Positions 24,000 through 28,664 of a stretch of 28,664 nt of DNA are shown here, piece by piece. The translations under genes were made by a program, and so were the position numbers. Each line of letters opens with the position of its first letter. Position 1 is the stretch's first letter. This stretch comes from Candidatus Omnitrophica bacterium CG1_02_40_15. GTDB taxonomy: Bacteria > Omnitrophota > Gorgyraeia > Gorgyraeales > Gorgyraeaceae. The notes under the pieces are model-generated. The model searched no databases, was not told the DNA's origin, and saw only the letters and a program-made list of their open reading frames with translations. The DNA is taken from positions 1 to 28,664 of the forward strand of contig MNVP01000071.1 in the NCBI GenBank assembly GCA_001871815.1, in the 5' to 3' direction.

Positions 24000-25014
24000 G
24001 TCCAGTTTTTTCTTCGAAGCCGTACATTATATTCATATTCTGCACCGCCTGTCCGCTCGCGCCTTTTACGAGATTATCAATAGCAGTCATGACTACAGCT
24101 AGTGACTTTTCAGGAAAGGCCTTTATGCCTATGTCGCAGAAATTAGACCTTACGACGTTTTTCGTGTCAGGCAATTGCCCATCTTCCATGAGCCTTACAA
24201 AATATTCGCCTTTATAAAAATCCTTGTAAATCTCGAGCGCTTCTTTTGTATCTATCTTTTTGGCAAGCTTCAAATAAATAGTGCTCAAAATCCCTCTTTC
24301 CATCGGAACAAGATGCGGAGTAAAATTCACTCCTATCTTCTCGCCTGCCAAATTGCTCAGTTCCTGGTCTATCTCAGGCATGTGCCTGTGAAAATTTACC
24401 TTATACGGCCTAAAGCTATTGGTAGCTATCTCAGTAAACATGAGGGCTTGAGCAGGCGTCCTGCCTGCGCCGCTCACGCCTGATTTGGAATCGCAGATAA
24501 TATAATCTGTCCCTACTATCTTCTTTTTTAAAAAAGGCGCGCATCCTAAAATAATACTCGTAGGATAGCACCCCGGATTCGCTATTAAATCTGCGCTCTT
24601 TATATCTCCCCTATATAATTCAGGAAGTCCATATACTGCTTCCTTTAAATATTCGGGGCATTCATGTTTTATCTCATACCATTTTTCATATATAGCCTTA
24701 TCCTTTATCCTGAAATCAGCGCTTAAATCTATTACCTTTTTACCTTGTTTTAAAAGACGAGGCGCAAAATCCATTGAAACCTTGTGAGGCAGCGCCAGAA
24801 ACACAGCGTCTGACTTTTTACCTATATCTTCTGCTCTCATATCAAAACAATCCAGATTAAGCATTGCCTTCGCCCATGGATACATCTTAGACACATGCAT
24901 CTTTTCAATCTTTGCCGCCAAGGCGGTAATTTTAACTTCAGGATGTTTGAGCAATATTCTTATAAGCTCTTCTCCTGCAAAACCGCTTGCGCCCATTATA
25001 CCGACTTTTAACAT
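23995..25014 (-). CDS. argC: N-acetyl-gamma-glutamyl-phosphate reductase
   Basis: ArgC reduces N-acetylglutamyl phosphate with NADPH. The 339-residue protein has the Rossmann motif IMGASGFAGEELIR (residues 6-19), IDLSADFR, catalytic Cys149 in NPGCYPTS, SGVSGAGR and the catalytic-region HRHMPEIDQEL, ending with the GASGQAVQNMN block typical of the family. ATG 25014 has GGAGG five bases upstream. It is the first gene after the strong promoter at 25042-25070 and opens the biosynthetic operon. Confidence 0.98.
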   Translation of the reverse strand: MLKVGIMGASGFAGEELIRILLKHPEVKITALAAKIEKMHVSKMYPWAKAMLNLDCFDMRAEDIGKKSDAVFLALPHKVSMDFAPRLLKQGKKVIDLSADFRIKDKAIYEKWYEIKHECPEYLKEAVYGLPELYRGDIKSADLIANPGCYPTSIILGCAPFLKKKIVGTDYIICDSKSGVSGAGRTPAQALMFTEIATNSFRPYKVNFHRHMPEIDQELSNLAGEKIGVNFTPHLVPMERGILSTIYLKLAKKIDTKEALEIYKDFYKGEYFVRLMEDGQLPDTKNVVRSNFCDIGIKAFPEKSLAVVMTAIDNLVKGASGQAVQNMNIMYGFEEKTGL

Positions 25015-25041
25015 GTCATCCTCCGTATATAGAATAGTAAG

Positions 25042-25070
25042 ATTATAAACAAAAACGCCTACCCTGTCAA
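25042..25070 (-). promoter_or_regulatory. Consensus sigma-70 promoter for the arg-lys-pan-nad operon
   Basis: On the minus strand TTGACA (25065-25070) and TATAAT (25042-25047) both match consensus perfectly with a 17-base spacer. It lies about 28 bases before argC. The spacer is one arm of an inverted repeat (25053-25106), so a regulator or hairpin may act here. Confidence 0.85.
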
Positions 25071-25106
25071 TTTATTTCTCGTCGGAAAATGACTGGATAG
25101 GCGTTT
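25053..25106. promoter_or_regulatory. Inverted repeat AAACGCCTA...TAGGCGTTT overlapping the argC promoter
   Basis: Nine-base arms at 25053-25061 and 25098-25106, extended by two further pairs. Read leftward the second arm is followed by a T-run, so it could end rpsI transcripts. It could equally be a two-site operator with one half-site in the promoter spacer. The sequence does not decide between these. Confidence 0.5.
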
Positions 25107-25109
25107 AAT

Positions 25110-25156
25110 GAGCACTTCAGTTACGGCAACTTTAGTTGCCATAACTGAATTTGCTC
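25110..25156. repeat. Hairpin 1 of the rpsI-argC gap
   Basis: Arms of 15 bases (25116-25130 and 25135-25149, one mismatch, TTTA loop) are extended by GAGCA/TGCTC outside. It lies upstream of the argC promoter. Confidence 0.7.
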
Positions 25157-25184
25157 CGAATTGCTTTTTTTATTGTGCGAATTA

Positions 25185-25234
25185 ATCCCGCCCTTTTGGA
25201 TAGCAAGCTGAAAAAATTGCTAAAAGGGCGGGAT
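25185..25234. repeat. CCCGCCCTTTT hairpin, copy 3
   Basis: Thirteen-base perfect arms (25185-25197 and 25222-25234) enclose a second hairpin TAGCAA...TTGCTA. It has the same GC-rich arm as the elements at 7532 and 20392. Confidence 0.75.
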
Positions 25235-25240
25235 AAGTTC

Positions 25241-25291
25241 GCCCCCACCGTTTTGATTCGCTTTGCGAATGCAAAACGAATCAGTGGGGGC
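25241..25291. repeat. Hairpin 3 of the rpsI-argC gap
   Basis: Outer GCCCCCAC/GTGGGGGC arms enclose TGATTCG...CGAATCA and a TTCGC-TTT-GCGAA core. It begins right after the rpsI stop. Stable, but without a T-run, so only a possible terminator or 3'-end stabiliser. Confidence 0.65.
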
Positions 25292-25295
25292 TCAC

Positions 25296-25694
25296 TTACC
25301 TCTTCGTCCACTGGAATCTCTTGCGAGCTCCCTTCTGGCCGTATTTCTTTCTTTCTTTTTTCCTTGGGTCTCTTGTGAGAAAACCTTTCTTCCTCAATAA
25401 AACCCTTAACTCTTCGCTGGTAAGAGCTATAGCCCTGGAAATGCCATGCCTTAATGCGCCTGCCTGGCCGGATTTGCCTCCGCCCTTTACAGTTGCGATT
25501 ATATTGAATTTGTTTCCAATATTAGATGCCTGAATAGGCTGTCTTACAATCATCTTAAGGGTAGGCCTGTCAAAATATTCATCAAGAGGCTTTTTATTAA
25601 CCTCTATCTCGCCATTTCCTGTTAATAACCGTACGCGGGCAATTGAACGCTTTCGCCTTCCTGTAGCCCATATTGTATTACTTGCATCTGCCAT
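25296..25694 (-). CDS. rpsI: Ribosomal protein uS9
   Basis: Small-subunit protein S9, 132 residues. It has WATGRRKRSIARVRL at the N-terminus, GNGEIEVNKKPLDEYF, the GGGKSGQAGALRHGISRAI block and the strongly basic tail ending GARKRFQWTKR that reaches the P-site tRNA. ATG 25694 has AAGGA eight bases upstream. It is normally co-transcribed with rplM; here the two are separated by a repeat element. Confidence 0.98.
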   Translation of the reverse strand: MADASNTIWATGRRKRSIARVRLLTGNGEIEVNKKPLDEYFDRPTLKMIVRQPIQASNIGNKFNIIATVKGGGKSGQAGALRHGISRAIALTSEELRVLLRKKGFLTRDPRKKERKKYGQKGARKRFQWTKR

Positions 25695-25710
25695 ATAATC
25701 AATCCTTTTG

Positions 25711-25791
25711 TGTCATTGCGAGTCCGCCATTGTTTCGGTGGCGGCCGAAGCAATCTATCTTTTGTAGAGGGCGGTCATTGACCGCCCCTAC
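25711..25791. repeat. TGTCATTGCGAG element plus GTAG palindrome between rplM and rpsI
   Basis: TGTCATTGCGAG (25711-25722) is followed by a CCGCCA...TGGCGG hairpin and GAAGCAATCT, then a GTAG...CTAC palindrome (25764-25791, one bulged base). Order and joint match the element at 26323. The CTAC end holds the rplM stop codon TAG. Confidence 0.82.
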
Positions 25792-26213
25792 TGTATTTTC
25801 TCAGGATTCTGAGCAACATGCGGATGTTCAGAACCTGCGTAAATCTTTAACCTTGTAATCATCCTGGAACCTAATTTATTCTTAGGAAGCATGCCTTTAA
25901 CAGCATGCCTTATAACCTCTGCAGGCCGTGTCTTTAAAACCCTCTCCAGGGTCTTTATCTTTAATCCTCCAGGATAACCTGAAAAACTCGTATATGTCTT
26001 TGCTTGCAGTTTATTCCCTGTCACAGCTATTTTAGCTGCGTTTACAACAACTACAAAATCTCCATTATCCACATTAGAAGTATAGCTTACCTTGCGTTTT
26101 CCGCTCAAAAGCATCGCTGCCTTTACCGCAAGCCTGCCAAGGATCTGATTCTCGGCATCTATAAGGTAATATTTCCTGCTTATGTCTTTTTTAGTTATGA
26201 GGCTGGTTTTCAT
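25788..26213 (-). CDS. rplM: Ribosomal protein uL13
   Basis: Large-subunit protein L13, 141 residues. It has YLIDAENQILGRLAVKAAMLLSGK, NVDNGDFVVVVNA, KTYTSFSGYPGG and RHAVKGMLPKNKLGSRMITRLKIYAG, ending HPHVAQNPEKIQ as usual. ATG 26213 has GGAG seven bases upstream and a promoter at 26238-26265. The stop TAG is the last GTAG of a palindromic element, so the insertion came at or just behind the natural end. Confidence 0.98.
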   Translation of the reverse strand: MKTSLITKKDISRKYYLIDAENQILGRLAVKAAMLLSGKRKVSYTSNVDNGDFVVVVNAAKIAVTGNKLQAKTYTSFSGYPGGLKIKTLERVLKTRPAEVIRHAVKGMLPKNKLGSRMITRLKIYAGSEHPHVAQNPEKIQ

Positions 26214-26237
26214 ATTTTTACTCCAAGAGAAAGCTAA

Positions 26238-26265
26238 ATTTTACCACAAAATTCTTTTTTGTCAA
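26238..26265 (-). promoter_or_regulatory. Promoter of rplM-rpsI
   Basis: On the minus strand TTGACA (26260-26265) and TAAAAT (26238-26243) are 16 bases apart, just upstream of the rplM ribosome site. Confidence 0.75.
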
Positions 26266-26322
26266 GCTTTTCTATAACATTTTACTTTTGGGGATTACCT
26301 AATAATTGAATACCATCCTTCA

Positions 26323-26409
26323 TGTCATTGCGAGTTGACTAACCATGTTGGCTCAGGAAGCAATCTCATTGTAGAGAGCAGGCATGCCTGCTCTCTACAA
26401 TACATGACA
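26323..26409. repeat. TGTCATTGCGAG composite element with GTAG palindrome
   Basis: TGTCATTGCGAG...GAAGCAATCTC is joined to a perfect 32-bp palindrome (26369-26400, TTGTAGAGAGCAGGCA arms), closed by ATGACA (26404-26409), complementary to the first bases. The left part matches the reverse complement of 8693-8737. It lies between the ImmA-like gene and the rplM promoter; with 26410-26478 it makes up a non-coding stretch. Confidence 0.85.
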
Positions 26410-26418
26410 CATAAAATT

Positions 26419-26437
26419 TTCCACCGCGTAGGTGGAA
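26419..26437 (-). terminator. Possible terminator after the ImmA-like gene
   Basis: TTCCACC-GCGTA-GGTGGAA forms a 7-bp stem with a 5-base loop, about 40 bases after the stop. Read leftward it is followed by AAAATTTTAT, a weak U-tract. A second CGATAGT...ACTATCG pair lies between it and the stop. Confidence 0.35.
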
Positions 26438-26478
26438 GACAAACGATAGTATAACTAGAGAGAACTATCGACTGCCTG

Positions 26479-27078
26479 CTAAGTAGAAATTTTGAGATTA
26501 TTTAGCCTTCTTCTGATTACCTCTTGAGACACGACAAAATCTTTTGCTAATAATTCGATGGCTCTATCTAAAACTACATCTTCATTTTTTATTCCAAGAG
26601 CCTTAATTTGTCTTATATGATATTTCAACCTTTTATCTAAATGACGAGCTGGAACCAGAATCAATCCAGCAAATTCATATGCTTGCCATTCAAACCAAGA
26701 ATATTCTTTTTCAGGAAATTGCTCTATAAATCTTTTCCACCTCTCTATGCTTTTAAAAAAGTTTTCCCCATAAAGATCTTTATGCAAAATAAAATGGCCT
26801 ACTTCATGCGCCAATGTGAATCTATATCTCCCTGGCCTGCTTTGATACACACTTTCATCTATAGATATACTTGTACGGTCGGAAGAAAGAAAGCCATCTA
26901 TATCAAATGTTTTGTGTAAGCCTGGTAGAGGAATTATATCTAATCCTAAATTAAATTCTACTATCTCTTCTATGGGCACAGGGTATGTGTCCTTGCTATG
27001 GTTTTTTCTAAGAAAATTCTCTGCTACGACTTCTATATAATCATGGTCTTTAAAAGGAACTTTTATACGCATTGCCAT
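26479..27078 (-). CDS. ImmA/IrrE-type zinc metallopeptidase
   Basis: The 199-residue protein carries the zinc-protease motif HEVGH (His91, Glu92, His95) in FTLAHEVGHFILHKD. Downstream is the Trp-Gln-Ala-Tyr-Glu-Phe-Ala-Gly motif that supplies the third ligand in this family, then a C-terminal helical part with WHR-like basic residues. ImmA-type enzymes cleave a partner XRE repressor after a signal and so switch on mobile elements or stress genes. Its start overlaps the XRE stop by one base (TAATG), so the two are translationally coupled. This fits a repressor/protease or XRE-COG2856 toxin-antitoxin-like pair; which one is open. Confidence 0.88.
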   Translation of the reverse strand: MAMRIKVPFKDHDYIEVVAENFLRKNHSKDTYPVPIEEIVEFNLGLDIIPLPGLHKTFDIDGFLSSDRTSISIDESVYQSRPGRYRFTLAHEVGHFILHKDLYGENFFKSIERWKRFIEQFPEKEYSWFEWQAYEFAGLILVPARHLDKRLKYHIRQIKALGIKNEDVVLDRAIELLAKDFVVSQEVIRRRLNNLKIST

Positions 27079-27449
27079 TAGGATTCCTTTATCAATTTTA
27101 TCAATTTATCAAGTTTATCTTTGGAGAGTTTTTTTCTGCGAATTGTGCGGAATAAAACAGGCATTCTTGCCACAATGTCTTTTTCCACCAGTTCTTTTGG
27201 TAACCTTCCAGTTTCAGCTGCTGCGAGGTCAAAAAAAAGATACCAATTATCACTGCCTTCTTCCAATTTAAGAAGCTTCGCATACTTTTTTAAAAGTTCT
27301 TCTGACTTAGGCGGCTGTGATATCCCTCTTTCCATCTTGCTCATATTCCCGGCATCTAAGTTATGTTTCTCGCAGAAATGACGAAGCGTTAAACCAGTGT
27401 TCATCCGTTTTTCTTTAAAAAACTCACCAAACGTCTTCTTGGTCTCCAT
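27078..27449 (-). CDS. XRE-family helix-turn-helix repressor
   Basis: This 123-residue protein has an N-terminal helix-turn-helix domain of the lambda-Cro type: FGEFFKEKR, then TLRHFCEKH, NLDAGNMSKMERG as recognition region, and LLKKYAKLL. A charged C-terminal tail with RRKKLSKDKLDKL follows. It is upstream of and coupled to the ImmA-like peptidase, its likely partner. The start is fixed by GGAGG eight bases before ATG 27449; the GTG at 27458 overlaps that site and is rejected. A palindrome over its own promoter suggests self-repression. Confidence 0.88.
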   Translation of the reverse strand: METKKTFGEFFKEKRMNTGLTLRHFCEKHNLDAGNMSKMERGISQPPKSEELLKKYAKLLKLEEGSDNWYLFFDLAAAETGRLPKELVEKDIVARMPVLFRTIRRKKLSKDKLDKLIKLIKES

Positions 27450-27475
27450 ATTACCCACCTCCTCTTTCTATCTTA

Positions 27476-27503
27476 AGTATAGCATGTTGTAAAAAAAATA
27501 CAA
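27476..27503 (-). promoter_or_regulatory. Promoter of the XRE-ImmA pair
   Basis: On the minus strand TTGTAT (27498-27503) and TATACT (27476-27481) are 16 bases apart, about 30 bases before the XRE start. Confidence 0.6.
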
Positions 27504-27504
27504 C
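27486..27504. promoter_or_regulatory. Candidate XRE operator GTTGTA-N7-TACAAC
   Basis: Perfect 6-base arms separated by an A-run overlap the promoter's -35 and spacer. This is the size and position expected for an autorepressor dimer site. Confidence 0.55.
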
Positions 27505-27511
27505 AAAATAA

Positions 27512-27838
27512 TTATTTTTTTTCGGGAATGGGAAGAGACATCCTATACCCCTCTTTAAGGGTTTAGAGTTAAAGAAATTATTAATTATAGGGGAAGTTAG
27601 GCTTAAAGTATTAAAAGATTATGTAAGGCAAAGCCTGTTTTTTTATAAGGGGCGGAAAAATAGAAAAAAGCCAGAGTTAAAGGCAGCGCCTATCCGGAAT
27701 AAACGCCAGCTTGATCTAAGCCCTAATAGACAATCTTATGAATCCACTAAGATATGGGATACAAGGCAGAGTTTATGGTGGAAATGGCAAAGAGTCAGAG
27801 AATGGTTCGATGAATTCAGCGAGTCGTATGAGATATAA
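27512..27838 (+). other. Open frame without start codon, possible gene remnant
   Basis: The frame stays open for 108 codons from the stop at 27509 to TAA 27836-27838 and has no ATG, GTG or TTG in its first 35 codons. The inferred C-terminal part is basic, then Trp-rich (IWDTRQSLWWKWQRVREWF), then acidic. Composition looks protein-like, but no family is recognised. It lies in the 450-base stretch between the XRE gene and a broken transposase, where no other gene is seen. It could be the tail of a gene cut by rearrangement, or chance. Confidence 0.3.
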
Positions 27839-27910
27839 TAAAACGGGGCACATATTCAGGTATAATAGCCTCCAAAGCATCCCATCAAGATACCAAAGGA
27901 GGTATCACCT

Positions 27911-28114
27911 ATGTGCCCGTATCAATATTATCATATTATGAAAAACTGTAAAGATAAAAAGCACTTGAGATATCAAATAGTAAGTTATGCTGAGAAACAT
28001 GGTATTAAGCCTTGCGCCAGATTCTTCCATGCCCATCCCGATACTGTACGTAAATGGGTGTATCGCTTTAGAGAAGAAAGATTCGGTTCTTTCGTAATTA
28101 TTGTGGATTATTAA
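27911..28114 (+). pseudogene. Truncated transposase, N-terminal helix-turn-helix only
   Basis: The visible 60 or so residues (KKHLRYQIVSYAEKHGIKPCARFF, then DTVRKWVYRFREE) match the N-terminal homeodomain-like helix-turn-helix of IS481/IS3-type transposases. The DDE catalytic domain, normally another 250 residues, is absent. An ideal AAAGGAGGT lies seven bases before ATG 27911. The reading breaks where a 25-bp inverted repeat begins (28084), and the last residues are out of family. It is a fragment left by deletion or rearrangement. Confidence 0.7.
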
Positions 28115-28151
28115 ATCCAAGAAGATATCCACAATAATTACGAAAGAACCG
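28084..28151. repeat. 25-bp perfect inverted repeat at a gene-gene junction
   Basis: Arms 28084-28108 and 28127-28151 are exact complements (CGGTTCTTTCGTAATTATTG...) with an 18-base loop. The left arm ends the transposase fragment and the right arm ends the radical-SAM fragment, so both genes lose their natural 3' parts here. Confidence 0.9.
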
Positions 28152-28497
28152 TAAGTCTTGCTATTTTAGGCGTAATCAAAGTGCCATTGGTATTTATGGA
28201 ATATGAAATAGAATGGCTGGTAATATAATCAAATATCTCCAAGAAATCCGGCCTCAGCATCGGCTCTCCGCCCGATATAGACCACCTGCGGCAGCCCATT
28301 TTCCGTGCTTCATCGAATACTTTTCTTATCTCTGCGAAAGCAAGTTCTAGTTTCTTTTCTGAAGAATTTGGCGGAATTCTTAGCCAGCAATGCAGGCAGT
28401 TATTGTTACAGCGATAGGTAGGGTCAATATTGCCTTCTAAAGGCAGGCGGGGAAAATTATTTACTTTTCTTATTTCATGGAAACTAGTATCTAACAT
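28138..28497 (-). pseudogene. Radical SAM enzyme, truncated after 119 residues
   Basis: The N-terminal part has the cluster motif CxxxCxxC at Cys30, Cys34 and Cys37 (YRCNNNCLHCW), the SAM-binding SISGGEP motif and SINTNGTL, all typical of peptide-modifying radical-SAM proteins. The rest of the barrel and any SPASM domain are missing: the frame stops at 28138 inside the inverted repeat. ATG 28497 is chosen; the TTG at 28515 is possible. The gene starts 30 bases after a cysteine-rich peptide gene. It differs clearly from the radical-SAM protein at 1-950, so it is not a copy. It could be a real pseudogene or an assembly break. Confidence 0.8.
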
Positions 28498-28527
28498 ATT
28501 TAAATTATATCCCAAGGCCTAATTGGG

Positions 28528-28664
28528 TTAGGACACTCCCCACGCACTACAATCGCTACCGCACGTTATCGTGTACGACGCACACTTGTACGTCGCGCAA
28601 TCCCTCGCCGCGCAGCTATTGTTCGACGAAGCAGGGGACCCGTCTTGTGTATCGCTCTTGCATG
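28528..28664 (-). CDS. Cysteine-rich peptide, likely precursor of the radical-SAM enzyme (5' end outside window)
   Basis: The minus-strand frame from the right edge to TAA (28528-28530) gives 44 residues with six cysteines. The last five are spaced C-X4-C-X4-C-X6-C-X3-C and separated by Ala, Ser, Thr, Asp and Asn; the end is SAWGVS. The codons are GC-rich (many GCG, ACG, TCG) and unlike the AT-rich neighbours. The gene ends 30 bases before a radical-SAM gene. Such small Cys-rich peptides beside radical-SAM enzymes are typical RiPP precursors (thioether-type products). The other two frames contain stops or only Arg-rich noise. The leader region is outside the window. Confidence 0.6.
   Translation of the reverse strand, partial: CKSDTQDGSPASSNNSCAARDCATYKCASYTITCGSDCSAWGVS

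Noticed and set aside
27738..27941. Plus-strand 67-residue frame
   Set aside because: It overlaps the better-looking frame ending at 27838 and the transposase ribosome site; its composition is not protein-like.
27905..28132. Minus-strand 75-residue frame opposite the transposase fragment
   Set aside because: It is the complement of the helix-turn-helix coding region and depends on the inverted repeat for its start; it has no ribosome site.
28516..28664. Right-edge segment of unlike composition, first read as assembly junk
   Set aside because: One minus-strand frame is open with six patterned cysteines, a proper stop and a radical-SAM gene right after it, so a coding explanation is better supported.

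Overview
The window reads as one chromosomal stretch of an AT-rich, deep-branching bacterium. It holds an almost unbroken leftward (minus-strand) gene series with a dense load of short palindromic repeats, plus a rearranged accessory region at the right edge. Using DapL for lysine, NadX for NAD, uncharacterised membrane-TPR proteins and many TGTCATTGCGAG-type repeats fits an Omnitrophota/PVC-like lineage. That placement is inference; there is no 16S in the window.

Right to left (direction of transcription). 27459-28664 is accessory. The 3' end of a cysteine-rich peptide gene runs off the right edge. It is followed by a radical-SAM gene cut after about 119 residues at a 25-bp inverted repeat, then a truncated transposase N-terminus on the plus strand and an unrecognised open frame. 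26479-27449 is an XRE repressor/ImmA-type metallopeptidase pair with its own promoter and operator. 25296-26213 is the ribosomal pair rplM-rpsI behind a clear promoter. At 25042-25070 a consensus sigma-70 promoter (TTGACA-N17-TATAAT) starts the biosynthetic series argC-argJ-argB-argD-argF-argG-argH-lysA-dapF-dapA-dapB-dapL-folK-panC-panD-nadA-nadX. A 40-residue basic protein, a polytopic membrane/TPR protein, an M20 peptidase and uvrA follow. At the left edge a separate promoter drives a PqqD-like protein and a radical-SAM/SPASM enzyme that runs off the window.

Together the genes cover arginine by the cyclic ArgJ route, DAP/lysine by the DapL shortcut, pantothenate and beta-alanine (PanD, PanC), NAD (NadX plus NadA) and one folate step (FolK). 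Most of these draw on aspartate, so the series looks like an aspartate-using supply operon. Neither ArgE nor DapE is needed, which leaves the M20 peptidase without an obvious role.

The most unusual features are two. First, nearly every gap in the operon is filled by a palindromic element from one of several families. Some copies enter genes: an in-frame palindrome in uvrA, stop codons of panC and rplM supplied by element ends, and C-termini of FolK and DapB written by elements. Second, a partial radical-SAM peptide-modification locus at the right edge has a cysteine-rich peptide gene placed directly before a radical-SAM gene. No tRNA, rRNA or CRISPR array was seen.
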